DNA from: Streptomyces aureoverticillatus
GTDB taxonomy: Bacteria > Actinomycetota > Actinomycetes > Streptomycetales > Streptomycetaceae
Length of the DNA: 64,000 bases
Assembly: GCF_014649395.1 (NCBI RefSeq)
Contig: NZ_BMSY01000010.1
Coordinates: 62,001 to 126,000, forward strand
Direction of reading: 5' to 3'
This document shows positions 41,175 through 50,208 of this stretch, piece by piece (position 1 is the stretch's first letter; each line of letters opens with the position of its first letter). The notes below the pieces were generated by a model. The model had not been told where the DNA came from, made no database searches, and saw only the letters and a program-made list of their open reading frames with translations. Both the position numbers and the translations under genes were made by a program.

Positions 41175-43418
41175 GTGGCAGCACTCGCCCGGTGGTGCGT
41201 CCGGCACCGCCTCGTCGCCGTACTGCTCTGGCTCCTCGCACTCGGCGGCACGGCGGCCGCGGCCGCCGCGGTCGGCTCCGCGTACTCGAACAACTACGAG
41301 GTGCCGGGCACCGAGGCCGACCGGGCCACCAAGCTCCTGGGCAAGGGCTTCCCCGACCTCGGCGGCGACAGCGACACGGTCGTCTGGCACACCGGCACGG
41401 ACCAGAAGGTCCGCTCCGCCGCCGTCGAGCAGACGATGACCGAGACCCTCGACAAGATCGCGGAGCTGCCGGGCGTCGCCTCCGTCACCAGTCCGTACGA
41501 CGACGAGGGCGCCGCGCAGATCAGCGAGGACGGCCGCACCGCGTACGCGACCGTCACCTTCCGTGAGCAGAGCGACTCCATCGACCAGTCCCAGGCGCAG
41601 GCCGTCGTCGACACCGCGAAGGCCGCCGAGGCCGACGGCCTGGACGTCGCGCTGGGCGGCAGCGCCATCGGGCTCACCGAGGCCAAGAGCGCCAAGACCG
41701 CCGAGATCGTCGGCGTGGCGGTCGCCGCCGTCGTGCTCTTCCTGGCCTTCGGCTCGCTGGTCGCCTCGCTCCTGCCCATCGCCACGGCGGTCGTCTCCGT
41801 CGGCACGGCGTACGCGGGCATCGTGCTGCTCGGCCACTTCATGACCGTCGCGGACTTCGCGCCCATGCTCGGCACCCTCATCGGGCTCGGCGTCGGCATC
41901 GACTACGCGCTGTTCATCGTGACCCGGCACCGCAAGGGCCTCAAACGCGGCCTGCCGGTCGCCGAGGCCGCCGAGCGGGCCGTCGCCACCACCGGCCGCG
42001 CCGTCGTCTTCGCGGGCGCCACCGTCTGCATCGCCCTGCTCGGCATGCTGATCCTGCGCCTGAGCTTCCTCAACGGCGTCGCCATCGCCGCCTCGCTCAC
42101 CGTGATCCTGACGGTCGCCGCCTCCGTGACCCTGCTCCCGGCGCTGCTCTCCTTCATCGGCCCGCGCGCCCTCAGCCGCCGCGAACGCCGCAAGCTGGCC
42201 GAGCGCGGACCCGGGCCCGAGGTGCCGACCGGGCTCGCCGCCCGCTGGTCGGCGTTCGTCGAACGGCACCCCAAGCTGCTCGGCGGTGTCGCCGTCGCCG
42301 TGATCGCGCTGCTCGCCATCCCCACCCTCTCCCTGCACCTCGGCACCTCCGACCAGGGCAACAACCCGTCCGGCAGCACCACCCGGCAGGCCTACGACCT
42401 TCTGGCGGACGGCTTCGGCCCCGGTGTGAACGGCCCCCTCACCCTCGTCACCGAGGTCAACGGCGCCCCCGACCGGCTCGCCCTCGACAACCTCGGCGGC
42501 ACCCTGACGTCCACGCCCGGCGTCGCCTCCGTGAGCCCCGTGACGTACGGCGAAGGCGACGGCACGGCCTTCCTCACCGTCGTGCCGGACTCCGCCCCGC
42601 AGTCGCAGGCGACCAGCGACCTGGTCGACCGGCTGCGCGCCGACGTGCTCCCCAGAGCCGAGACCGGCACCTCCCTCGACCTGCACGTCGGCGGCGTGAC
42701 GGCCGGCTACGACGACTTCGCCGAGATCATCGTCGGCAAACTGCCGCTGTTCGTGGGCGTCGTCATCGGCCTCGGCTGCGTCCTGCTGCTGCTCGCGTTC
42801 CGCTCGGTGGGCATCCCGCTCAAGGCCGCCGTGATGAACGTGGCGGCCGTGGCGGCGGCGTTCGGCGTGGTGGTGGCGGTGTTCCAGTGGGGCTGGGGGA
42901 GCGAGCTGATGGGCCTGGGACGGGCGGGGCCGATCGAGCCCTTCCTCCCGGTCATCATGGTCTCCGTCCTCTTCGGCCTCTCCATGGACTACCAGGTGTT
43001 CCTGGTCAGCAGGATGTACGAGGAGTGGCTGGAGACCGGCGACAACCGCGTCGCCGTCCGCGTGGGCCTCGCCGAGACCAGCCGCGTGATCAACTCCGCG
43101 GCCGTGATCATGATTTCGGTCTTCCTGGCGTTCGTGCTCAGCGGGGACCGGGTGATCGCGATGTTCGGCATCGCACTCGCCGCGGCCGTCGCGCTCGACG
43201 CGTTCGTGCTGCGTACGCTGCTGGTGCCCGCGCTGATGCACATGCTCGGCGGCGCCAACTGGTGGCTCCCGAAGCGCCTGGACCGCTGGCTGCCCCGGAT
43301 CAGTATTGAGGTGCCCGAATCGCGGACGCGTGCGACGATCCCCGGGCGGCCCGATCGGCAGGACGTCCCGATCGCGCTGGAGGATGTGACGGCTGAGCGG
43401 CACGGGGGTGCGCGGTAG
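41175..43418 (+). CDS. MMPL family RND transporter
   Basis: GTG at 41175 follows AGGGAG; 747 residues. It has two repeats of one helix, a large outside domain and five helices. Start: ARWCVRHRLVAVLLWLLALG. The first helix bundle includes TVADFAPMLGTLIGLGVGID and YALFIVTRHRKGLKRGLPVA; the second has FLPVIMVSVLFGLSMDYQVF, the GxxxDY proton-relay positions. Such proteins export lipids or other hydrophobic compounds using the proton gradient. No lipid or polyketide genes are adjacent except the secreted phospholipase upstream, so its cargo is unknown. Confidence 0.93.
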   Translation: MAALARWCVRHRLVAVLLWLLALGGTAAAAAAVGSAYSNNYEVPGTEADRATKLLGKGFPDLGGDSDTVVWHTGTDQKVRSAAVEQTMTETLDKIAELPGVASVTSPYDDEGAAQISEDGRTAYATVTFREQSDSIDQSQAQAVVDTAKAAEADGLDVALGGSAIGLTEAKSAKTAEIVGVAVAAVVLFLAFGSLVASLLPIATAVVSVGTAYAGIVLLGHFMTVADFAPMLGTLIGLGVGIDYALFIVTRHRKGLKRGLPVAEAAERAVATTGRAVVFAGATVCIALLGMLILRLSFLNGVAIAASLTVILTVAASVTLLPALLSFIGPRALSRRERRKLAERGPGPEVPTGLAARWSAFVERHPKLLGGVAVAVIALLAIPTLSLHLGTSDQGNNPSGSTTRQAYDLLADGFGPGVNGPLTLVTEVNGAPDRLALDNLGGTLTSTPGVASVSPVTYGEGDGTAFLTVVPDSAPQSQATSDLVDRLRADVLPRAETGTSLDLHVGGVTAGYDDFAEIIVGKLPLFVGVVIGLGCVLLLLAFRSVGIPLKAAVMNVAAVAAAFGVVVAVFQWGWGSELMGLGRAGPIEPFLPVIMVSVLFGLSMDYQVFLVSRMYEEWLETGDNRVAVRVGLAETSRVINSAAVIMISVFLAFVLSGDRVIAMFGIALAAAVALDAFVLRTLLVPALMHMLGGANWWLPKRLDRWLPRISIEVPESRTRATIPGRPDRQDVPIALEDVTAERHGGAR

Positions 43419-43454
43419 GGCGCGCGGGCGTGCCCGAACGTGTGAGGAGCGGGG

Positions 43455-44030
43455 ATGTTCGCGATATCCGTGGGGGAAGGGGCCGAGCTGCGGCCGATCG
43501 AGCCGTGGCAGGCCGAGGAGCTGCTGGCCCATGTGGAACGGGCGCGCGAGTACGCGGGGCCCTGGGTCCCGTTCACCGTGAAGGTCACGGACCTGGAGTC
43601 GGCGCGGGCGCACCTCCAGCACTTCGCCGAGCGGCAGGCCGCCGACACGGGGCGCTTCTACGGAATCTGGCTCGACGGGACGCTCGTCGGCGGCGTCCTC
43701 TTCCGGATCTTCGACACCCAGTCCGATTCGTGCGAGGTCGGCGTGTGGCTGGAGCCGTCCGCCACGGGGCGCGGGCTGATCACCAACGCGGCGCGCGTCA
43801 TCATCGACTGGGCGGTCGACCAGCGCGGCATGCACCGCGTGGAGTGGCTGGTGTCCTCGCTCAACGAACCGAGCAAGAAGACGGCGGAACGGCTCGGCTT
43901 CGTGCGGGACGGGGTGCTGCGGGAGTCCTTCCCCTGGCAGGGGATACGGCATGACATGGAGGTCTGGTCGGTCCTCGCGCCGGAGTGGCGGGAGGCGCGG
44001 GACGCGCGGGGTGCGCGGGCGGTTCGGTGA
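43455..44030 (+). CDS. GNAT N-acetyltransferase (RimJ/RimL type)
   Basis: ATG at 43455 with GTGAGGAGCG upstream; 191 residues. RimJ/RimL-like order: ELRPIEPWQAEELLAHVERA, ESARAHLQHFAERQAADTGR, LVGGVLFRIFDTQSDSCEVG, VWLEPSATGRGLITNAARVI (acetyl-CoA loop) and SSLNEPSKKTAERLGFVRDG. It acetylates amines, possibly a ribosomal protein N-terminus or a small metabolite. Transcribed 36 bases after the MMPL gene, probably together. Confidence 0.9.
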   Translation: MFAISVGEGAELRPIEPWQAEELLAHVERAREYAGPWVPFTVKVTDLESARAHLQHFAERQAADTGRFYGIWLDGTLVGGVLFRIFDTQSDSCEVGVWLEPSATGRGLITNAARVIIDWAVDQRGMHRVEWLVSSLNEPSKKTAERLGFVRDGVLRESFPWQGIRHDMEVWSVLAPEWREARDARGARAVR

Positions 44031-44110
44031 CGCAAGCGCGTTAAGGGGGCTCTCAGAATGGGGTCGTCGCGGTAAGGGAGTTCTCAGACTCCGTCCGTAC
44101 GGTGCGGAGC

Positions 44111-44737
44111 ATGGGAACCAAGGCAGTTGACGAGTCCGCAGTGACCGCCGAGACCGGGGAGGCCCCGGAGACTGGAAAGGCCCCGGAGGCCCGGGAAGCC
44201 CCGGAGGCCGGAAAGGCCACGGAGACCGAGGGGGCCGTCGCGGCCACCGCTGACGCCGGGGCCGACGGCGCCCTGGACGACGAGGACTTCGAGCCGGAGG
44301 AGGACGGTGAGGCGGCGGCCGAGACCGGCAAGGCCGCCGCCTCCGCCGGGGTCGGCCAGGGCGCCGGCGCCGTAGTCGCCGCCGCGCTCGGCGTCGTCGG
44401 GCTCTCCGGCGGCTGGCTCGGCACCGTCGCGTCGGCGCGCGAGTCGCTCATCGGCCAGCTCAAGACCTCGCAGAGCGCGAGCGTGGCCGAGCAGGTCCAG
44501 CAGGTGTACGGCGACTCCTGGAAGACCACGGCCCTGGTCGGCGGCCTGTTCGCGCTCGCGGCGCTGGTGACCGGCGTCGCCGTGCTGCTGCGCCCGGCGT
44601 TCGGTGACCCGGGGCGCGTACAGGCGCCGTGGATCAAGTCGGTGGCGTGGGCCGGTGTCGCGCTCGGCGTGATCGGCCTCGCGCTGGCGATCGCGAAGTA
44701 CACGGACCTGCTACTGGGACTCCCGTCGACGGGCTGA
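44111..44737 (+). CDS. Membrane protein with long acidic N-terminal region
   Basis: ATG at 44111 (in-frame alternative 44102); 208 residues. Residues 1-85 are acidic and repetitive (APETGKAPEAREAPEAG, DDEDFEPEEDGEAAAETGKA). Three hydrophobic segments follow: GQGAGAVVAAALGVVGLSGG, TTALVGGLFALAALVTGVAV and VAWAGVALGVIGLALAIAKY, with a middle stretch LIGQLKTSQSASVAEQVQQV. No family recognised. A family 1 repeat follows the stop. Confidence 0.82.
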   Translation: MGTKAVDESAVTAETGEAPETGKAPEAREAPEAGKATETEGAVAATADAGADGALDDEDFEPEEDGEAAAETGKAAASAGVGQGAGAVVAAALGVVGLSGGWLGTVASARESLIGQLKTSQSASVAEQVQQVYGDSWKTTALVGGLFALAALVTGVAVLLRPAFGDPGRVQAPWIKSVAWAGVALGVIGLALAIAKYTDLLLGLPSTG

Positions 44738-44755
44738 CAACGTGCCGTAAGAATT

Positions 44756-44830
44756 CAGCCCCTCCGGCGTTTGAGGAGCGGGGTCTGGGGCGGAGCCCCA
44801 GTTTCGGGAAGGGGCGGGATTGGGGAAGAG
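44756..44830 (+). repeat. Dispersed intergenic element, family 1, copy D
   Basis: CAGCCCCTCCGGCGTTTGAG, GAGCGGGGTCTGGGGCGGAG, CCCCAGTTTCGGGAAGGGGC, GGGATTGGGGAAGAG. It is nearly identical to copy B, including the TTTCGGGAAGGGGCGGGATT extension. It follows a plus-strand gene and precedes another. Confidence 0.9.
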
Positions 44831-44990
44831 CCCCCGTCTAAGGCCCCACCCCCGCCCTAAGGCCCCCACCACCCCCAAGATGCGGCACTCTCCCGATGTG
44901 CCGCACCCCCCTGGCGGACGACAGTGGACCCATCGCGCAAAGCGATGACGGAACACCCCACCGAGACCACTGAGAAGCCAGGAGAACGAC

Positions 44991-45167
44991 ATGTTCGAGT
45001 ACGAACTGCACCAGCTGCGGACCGCCGAACTCGCCGCGGTGGCCGAGCGGCGCCGCCTCGTCCGCGAGGCCCGCCAGGCCCGCAAGGCGCTGCGGAACCG
45101 CGGTCACGAGACCGAGGGGCGGGTGAGACCGGAACCCGCCACGGACCGCTTCACACGCGCCGCGTGA
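44991..45167 (+). CDS. Small basic coiled-coil-like protein, 58 residues
   Basis: ATG at 44991 follows AGGAGAACGAC at ideal spacing. The product (MFEYELHQLRTAELAAVAER, RRLVREARQARKALRNRG, ending DRFTRAA) is a highly charged helix with regular Leu and Ala spacing. It is probably a small regulator or partner protein of unknown role; similar short MFEYELHQLR proteins are common in Streptomyces. It is shorter than most ORF cut-offs and easily missed. Confidence 0.8.
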   Translation: MFEYELHQLRTAELAAVAERRRLVREARQARKALRNRGHETEGRVRPEPATDRFTRAA

Positions 45168-45213
45168 CGGGCCGAACGTGCGGACCGCGCATACGCCACC
45201 CGACGCCACCCCG

Positions 45214-45259
45214 GTTTCGCCCACCGGGAAACGCCCCGCGGTTTCGCCCACCGGGAAAC
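45214..45259 (+). promoter_or_regulatory. Two direct copies of GTTTC-N9-GAAAC before the LuxR-type gene
   Basis: GTTTCGCCCACCGGGAAAC occurs at 45214-45232 and 45241-45259, 27 bases apart. Each is an inverted repeat of five-base arms, and a GAAAC follows again right after the gene's ATG. The placement just before the start fits an operator. Because 27 is a multiple of three and the frame is open, the repeats could instead encode a repeated SPTGKRPAV peptide if translation starts upstream. Confidence 0.5.
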
Positions 45260-45267
45260 GCCCTGCC

Positions 45268-48200
45268 ATGAAACCCCAGGTCTGTGCCATGCTCACGACC
45301 GTGGAGACCAGGTCAGTCAGCCCGGTGTTCATCGGCCGGGCCGACGAACTGGGGGCACTCAACGACGCGCTCGCCCGCGCGGCCGCCCCCACGGCGGGTC
45401 CGGTGGGCGAGCCGCAGGCGCTGCTGCTCGGCGGGGAGGCGGGCGTCGGCAAGACCCGGCTCCTGGAGGAGTTCGCGGCCGGCGCCTGCGCCCGCGGCGC
45501 GGTCGTCGCCGTCGGCGGCTGCGTGGAGATCGGCGCCGACGGGCTGCCCTTCGCCCCGTTCGCGGCGGCCCTGCGCATCCTGCGCCAGAAGCTGCCCGCC
45601 GAGTTCGCCGCCGCGGCGGCCGGCCAGGAGGAGGAACTGGCCCGGCTGCTGCCCGAGTTGTGCGACGCCGCGCCCCCGCCGGGCACCGGCGGACGGCACG
45701 GCGAGGAGGCCACGGCCCGCCTCTTCGAGCTGACCGCACGCCTCCTGGAGGCCCTCGCCGCCGAGCGCACCGTCGTCCTCGCCCTGGAGGACCTGCACTG
45801 GGCCGACGCCTCCACCCGCCACCTCCTGTCGTACCTCTTCCGCACGCTGCGCCAAGGCCGCCTCGTCGTCCTCGCCAGCTACCGCGCCGACGACATCCAC
45901 CGCCGCCACCCGCTGCGCCCCCTGCTCGCCGAACTCGACCGGCTGCGTACGGTCCGCCGCGTCGACGTGCGCCGCTTCACCCGCGACGAGGTCGGGCGCC
46001 AGATGGCCGGGATCCTCGCCGCCGAGCCCGAGCCGAAGCTGGTCGACGACATCTTCGAACGGTCCGACGGCAACGCCTTCTTCGTCGAGGAACTGGCCGT
46101 CGCCTCCCACGGCGGAAGGTGCGCCAACCTCACCGACTCACTCCGGGACCTGCTCCTCGTACGCGTCGAGGAACTGCCCGAGGACGCCCAGCGGGTGGCG
46201 CGGATCGTCGCGGAGGGCGGCTCGACCGTCGAGTACGACCTGCTCGCCGAGGTCGCCGGGCTCTCCGAGGACGACCTGATCGACGCGCTGCGGGCCGCCG
46301 TCGGCGCCAACATCCTGATCCCCTCGCCCGGCGGCGACGGCTACCGCTTCCGGCACTCCCTGGTGCGCGAGGCCGTCGGCGACGACCTGCTGCCCGGCGA
46401 GCGCTCCCGCATCAACCGCCGCTTCGCCGCCGCCCTGGAGGCCGACCCGTCGCTGGTCGCCGCCGACCAGCGCGCCACCCGCCTCGCCAGCTACTGGTAC
46501 CACGCCCACGACGCCGCCAAGGCCCTGCCCGCCGTCCTCAACGCCTCCGTCGAGGCCCGCCGCCGGCACGCCTACTCCGAGCAACTGCGGCTCCTGGAGC
46601 GGGCGATGGAACTCTGGGACGACGCCCCGGACGACGTCCGCGTCCGGCTGCGCCCCGTCGACTACACCGAGGCCTACCCGCCCTGCGGCTGCGACCCCGA
46701 GACCACCCCGCTGCGCTATCTCGACCTGATGGCCGAGGCCGCCGTCGCGGGCCGGCTGTGCGGCGAGCGCGAACGCGCCCTGAAGATCACCAAGCGGGCG
46801 CTGCGGCTCCTGGAGGAGGACCCGGAGCCGGACGCGCTGCGCGCCGCGTGGTTCTGGGTGCAGCGTTCCCGGCTCGTGCAGAACCTCGCCCGCGGCGACG
46901 GCTGGAAGGAACTCGCCACCGCCCAGGAGCTCGTACGCGGCCATCCGCCGTCGGTCGTGCACGCCGAGGTGCTCGCCACGGTCGCCGGCTGGTCGATGCT
47001 GCACGAGCCGGGCCCCGAGGCCTTCGCCGCCGCCGAACAGGCCGTGGAGTACGCCCGCATGGTCGGCGCCCGCGACATCGAGCTGACCGCCCGCCTCACC
47101 CTCGGCGGCCTGATGGTCGAGGGGGGCGACATCGACGCCGGGTTCACCGAGTTGTACGACGTCCGCGACCAGGTCGTCGCGAGCGGCAGCGTCGGCCCGC
47201 TCGGCCGCACCTACGTCAACCTGCCGTCCGTCCTGGAGAGCGTGGGCCGCTCCCGCGAGGCCGTCGAGCTCCTCGACGAGGGCATCGCCCTCGCCCGGCG
47301 ATACGGCCTGCTGGAGTCCGAGCACTGGATGTGGGCCAACCGCTCCGAGTCGTTGTACGCCCTCGGCCGCTGGCGGGAGGCGGCCGAATCGGCCCGCCGC
47401 GCGGGCCTGAGCGCCAAGCCGCGCGGCGGCGCCTGCCTGCGCCTGGCCCATCTGGCGCTCGCCCACGGCGACATCGCCGAGGCCGCCCGCCGACTCACCG
47501 ACTCCCGCAAGCACTTCGGCAACCACGACCCGATGCCGCAGAACCTGCTGCCGGAGCACCGCGTCGCCATCGGCGTCGCCGTGGGGGAGGGCCGCATCCT
47601 CGACGCCCGCGCCGAGCTCGAACAGGCCGTCGCCACCGGCTTCCCGCCCGGCACCCAGCGGTACGGCTGGCCGCTGCTCCTCGCCGCCGCCACCGCCGAG
47701 GCCGACGCCCGCGCCCTGCCCGTCGCCGCACCGGGCCGCAGCGAGACCCTCCACCTCATCCGCACCACCGCCAAGGCGCTGCCGGCCAACGTCCCGGTCT
47801 GGCAGGCGTACGAACTCTGGGTCCGCGCCGAGCTCCTGCGCGCCGAGAACCGCGCCACCCCCGACGACTGGCTGGCCGTCCTCACCGCCGTCAGCCCTCT
47901 GGACCGCCCCTACGACCTGGCCCGCGTACGTCACCGCCTCGCCGATTCCCTGCTCACGGCCAACCCTGCCCCGGGCAGTGGCGCCGCCGACCGCGACGGG
48001 GCCGCCGAACTGCTCCGCCAGGCCGGTGCCGTCGCCGAGCACCTGGGTGCCCGCCCGCTCGCCGAAGACGTCGCCCGACTCGCCCAGCGCGCCCGGCTCT
48101 CCCTCGCCGACGCGGCCCCGGCCGAGCCCGTCGACCCCGCGGAGGCCCTCGGCCTGACCTCCCGCGAACGGGACGTCCTGCGCCTGGTCACCGCGGGCCG

Positions 48201-48378
48201 CACCAACCGCCAGATCGCCGAGGAACTCTTCATCGCCCCGAAGACGGCGAGCGTGCACGTCTCGAACATCCTCGGCAAGCTCGGCGTCGCCGGCCGCGGC
48301 GAGGCGGCTGCGCTGGCCCACCGGCTCCAGCTGTTCCCGGCCGACTCGGCCGACTCGGAGGTCCGCGTGGAGGGCTGA
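45268..48378 (+). CDS. Large ATPase LuxR-family transcriptional regulator (LAL type)
   Basis: Start chosen at ATG 45268; ATG 45289 and GTG 45301 are possible. About 1,036 residues. P-loop ALLLGGEAGVGKTRLLEEFA near residue 55, Walker B-like VVLALEDLHWADASTRHLLS near 170, a long helical repeat middle (TPR-like) and a C-terminal LuxR helix-turn-helix at about 960-1012 (GLTSRERDVLRLVTAGRTNR, QIAEELFIAPKTASVHVSNI). This is the STAND ATPase type, activating genes after nucleotide-driven oligomerisation. No biosynthetic cluster is nearby, so it may act globally. The 3' end carries a 24-bp duplication across the stop. Confidence 0.92.
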   Translation: MKPQVCAMLTTVETRSVSPVFIGRADELGALNDALARAAAPTAGPVGEPQALLLGGEAGVGKTRLLEEFAAGACARGAVVAVGGCVEIGADGLPFAPFAAALRILRQKLPAEFAAAAAGQEEELARLLPELCDAAPPPGTGGRHGEEATARLFELTARLLEALAAERTVVLALEDLHWADASTRHLLSYLFRTLRQGRLVVLASYRADDIHRRHPLRPLLAELDRLRTVRRVDVRRFTRDEVGRQMAGILAAEPEPKLVDDIFERSDGNAFFVEELAVASHGGRCANLTDSLRDLLLVRVEELPEDAQRVARIVAEGGSTVEYDLLAEVAGLSEDDLIDALRAAVGANILIPSPGGDGYRFRHSLVREAVGDDLLPGERSRINRRFAAALEADPSLVAADQRATRLASYWYHAHDAAKALPAVLNASVEARRRHAYSEQLRLLERAMELWDDAPDDVRVRLRPVDYTEAYPPCGCDPETTPLRYLDLMAEAAVAGRLCGERERALKITKRALRLLEEDPEPDALRAAWFWVQRSRLVQNLARGDGWKELATAQELVRGHPPSVVHAEVLATVAGWSMLHEPGPEAFAAAEQAVEYARMVGARDIELTARLTLGGLMVEGGDIDAGFTELYDVRDQVVASGSVGPLGRTYVNLPSVLESVGRSREAVELLDEGIALARRYGLLESEHWMWANRSESLYALGRWREAAESARRAGLSAKPRGGACLRLAHLALAHGDIAEAARRLTDSRKHFGNHDPMPQNLLPEHRVAIGVAVGEGRILDARAELEQAVATGFPPGTQRYGWPLLLAAATAEADARALPVAAPGRSETLHLIRTTAKALPANVPVWQAYELWVRAELLRAENRATPDDWLAVLTAVSPLDRPYDLARVRHRLADSLLTANPAPGSGAADRDGAAELLRQAGAVAEHLGARPLAEDVARLAQRARLSLADAAPAEPVDPAEALGLTSRERDVLRLVTAGRTNRQIAEELFIAPKTASVHVSNILGKLGVAGRGEAAALAHRLQLFPADSADSEVRVEG

Positions 48379-48405
48379 GGCGAGGTCCGCGCGGAGGGCC
48401 GAGGC
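48358..48405 (+). repeat. 24-bp tandem duplication spanning the LuxR-gene stop codon
   Basis: GAGGTCCGCGTGGAGGGCTG is followed by AGGC and then a near copy, GAGGTCCGCGCGGAGGGCCG, AGGC. The first unit contains the stop TGA; in the second it is changed to CGA. This parallels the duplication at the gatB stop. Confidence 0.85.
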
Positions 48406-48511
48406 GGCGCGGCCCGGCAAGCCCTCGGCCCAGGCACGCCCGCGCCCCGGGAATGCCCGCGTCCTCGCTTACGCTGGACTGAGGACCACCCGTCCGGTCC
48501 CTGGAGGCGCA

Positions 48512-48847
48512 GTGTTCAACGTGTTCGAGCAACTCTTCGCTCCGGGGCGCAAGCACACGGACGACGAGAACAAGCGCCTTGAGCTGTCCCGGGTCGACGT
48601 GGACGACGGCGACCCCGGGCGCGGGCCGATCGACCTGTCCTCCGGGACGGTCGTCGTCCGGGTGCCCAAGCAGGCTGCCGCGGACCCCGAGGACAGCACG
48701 GATCGCACGGCTGCCGAGGACGGCACAGGTCGCGCGGCTGCCGAGGAAAGCAGGGCCCCCGAGGGCAAGGCCGACGCTCCGGACTCCGCGAACCGCGCCG
48801 ACCCCGGCGGAAACCGCGCCGACCCCGGCGGGCCCGCCCGCGGCTGA
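48512..48847 (+). CDS. Small acidic protein of DUF6191 type
   Basis: GTG at 48512 follows GGAGGCGCA; 111 residues. The first 55 are conserved-looking (MFNVFEQLFAPGRKHTDDEN, KRLELSRVDVDDGDPGRGPI, DLSSGTVVVRVP). The rest is low complexity with Asp, Ala, Glu and a duplicated NRADPGG. I recall DUF6191 for the N-terminal pattern. Soluble, role unknown. Its stop is 10 bases from the convergent dehydrogenase gene. Confidence 0.78.
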   Translation: MFNVFEQLFAPGRKHTDDENKRLELSRVDVDDGDPGRGPIDLSSGTVVVRVPKQAAADPEDSTDRTAAEDGTGRAAAEESRAPEGKADAPDSANRADPGGNRADPGGPARG

Positions 48848-48856
48848 CGGCCGCCG

Positions 48857-50041
48857 CTACTTCACCCGCACCTCCAGGATCTTGTCGTCGCCCTTCTCGG
48901 GCGTGCCCCGAGAGTCCGTCTCGCTCGTCACGAGCCACAGCTTGTCCCCGCCCGCCGCGACCACGGTGCGCAGCCGGCCGTGCTTCTCCTTGAGGAACGC
49001 CTCGGTCTTCGGCTCGCCGTCCAGGCCCTGCACCGGGATCCGCCACAGCCGCTTGCCGCGCAGGCCCGCCATCCATACCGAGCCCTGCGCGTAGGCCACG
49101 CCGCTCGGGGAGGCCTCGGAGGTCTTCCACTGGGCCACGGGTGCGTGGAAGGAACCTCCGCCGTCGCCCTTGCCCTTCCCCTCGACCTCCGGCCAGCCGT
49201 AGTTGTCGCCGGCCTTGATCTCGTTCAGCTCGTCCCAGGTGTCCTGCCCGAACTCCGAGGCCCACAGGCGCTTGTCCTCGTCCCAGTCCAGGCCCTGGAC
49301 ATTGCGGTGGCCGTACGAATACACGGGGGAGGCGCCGAACGGGTTGCCCGGGGCCGGTTCGCCTTCCGGGGTGAGGCGGAGGATCTTGCCGCCGAGGGAC
49401 TTCTTGTCCTGGGCGAGGTCTGTCTCGCCCGTCTCGCCCGTGCCCGCGTACAACATCTTGTCCGGGCCGAAGGCGATCCGGCCGCCGTTGTGGATCACGC
49501 CCTTCGGGATGCCCTTGAACACCGTGTCGGGCGCGCCCAGCTGCTGTCCCGCGGGCTTCTTCTCGTCGTACAGCATGCGGGCGATGCGGTTGTCGGACTC
49601 GGTGGTGAAATACGCGTACACCTGGTGGTCGGAGGCGTACGTCGGGGAGAGGGCGAGGCCCATCAGGCCGCCCTCGCCCGCGGGGGCGACCCCGGGGACC
49701 TTGCCGACCTGCGTCTTCTTGCCGCTCTCGGCGTCGATCCGGGTGAGGGTGCCCTCGTCGCGCGAGGACACGAGGAGGTCGCCGCCGGGCAGCGGGGCGA
49801 GGCCCCAGGGGGACTTCAGGCCCGTCGCGAGCGTCTTGGTGACCTCGGCGGAGCCCTTCTCCGGCGGGGCCTTGGCGGCGTCGCCCGAAGGCGCCGCCGT
49901 GCCCGTGCCGGCGGATCTGGACTCGGCGCTCTTGCCGCCTCCCGGGTCGCCGCCGTCGTCGTCGGACGAGCACCCGGTCGCGAGCAGCAGCGCGGCAGCG
50001 GCCATCACGGCCGTGACAGCGGAACGTTGGGCAGACAGCAC
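48857..50041 (-). CDS. PQQ-dependent sugar dehydrogenase-like lipoprotein
   Basis: ATG at 50041; 394 residues. The lipobox is LLATGC (AAAALLLATGCSSDDDGGDP), so it is anchored outside the cell membrane. The six-bladed propeller of the glucose/sorbosone dehydrogenase family follows: TLATGLKSPWGLAPLPGGDL, EGGLMGLALSPTYASDHQVY, KGVIHNGGRIAFGPDKMLYA with the catalytic His, and SGVAYAQGSVWMAGLRGKRL. Whether it oxidises a sugar with PQQ is unproven; many members have no known substrate. Confidence 0.9.
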   Translation of the reverse strand: MLSAQRSAVTAVMAAAALLLATGCSSDDDGGDPGGGKSAESRSAGTGTAAPSGDAAKAPPEKGSAEVTKTLATGLKSPWGLAPLPGGDLLVSSRDEGTLTRIDAESGKKTQVGKVPGVAPAGEGGLMGLALSPTYASDHQVYAYFTTESDNRIARMLYDEKKPAGQQLGAPDTVFKGIPKGVIHNGGRIAFGPDKMLYAGTGETGETDLAQDKKSLGGKILRLTPEGEPAPGNPFGASPVYSYGHRNVQGLDWDEDKRLWASEFGQDTWDELNEIKAGDNYGWPEVEGKGKGDGGGSFHAPVAQWKTSEASPSGVAYAQGSVWMAGLRGKRLWRIPVQGLDGEPKTEAFLKEKHGRLRTVVAAGGDKLWLVTSETDSRGTPEKGDDKILEVRVK

Positions 50042-50208
50042 GATCAGGATCCCTTCGACGCGGCGCTTCTACTGTTCATACACCGCAGCCGCCCCTCGGG
50101 TTCCCATCCACCGCGCCCCAATCCCGATCAGCTTCGCGGGCCCCGCGGGACCCAGGGCCGCCCGGCCGAGATCGTCGGCCGGTGAGCCGTCCCGGCCGCC
50201 GGGGACCG

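Noticed and set aside
45178..45267. Longer N-terminus for the LuxR-type regulator from 45178
   Set aside because: The extension encodes a repeated SPTGKRPAV peptide over an inverted-repeat region with no binding site; family members start near the FIGRADEL motif.
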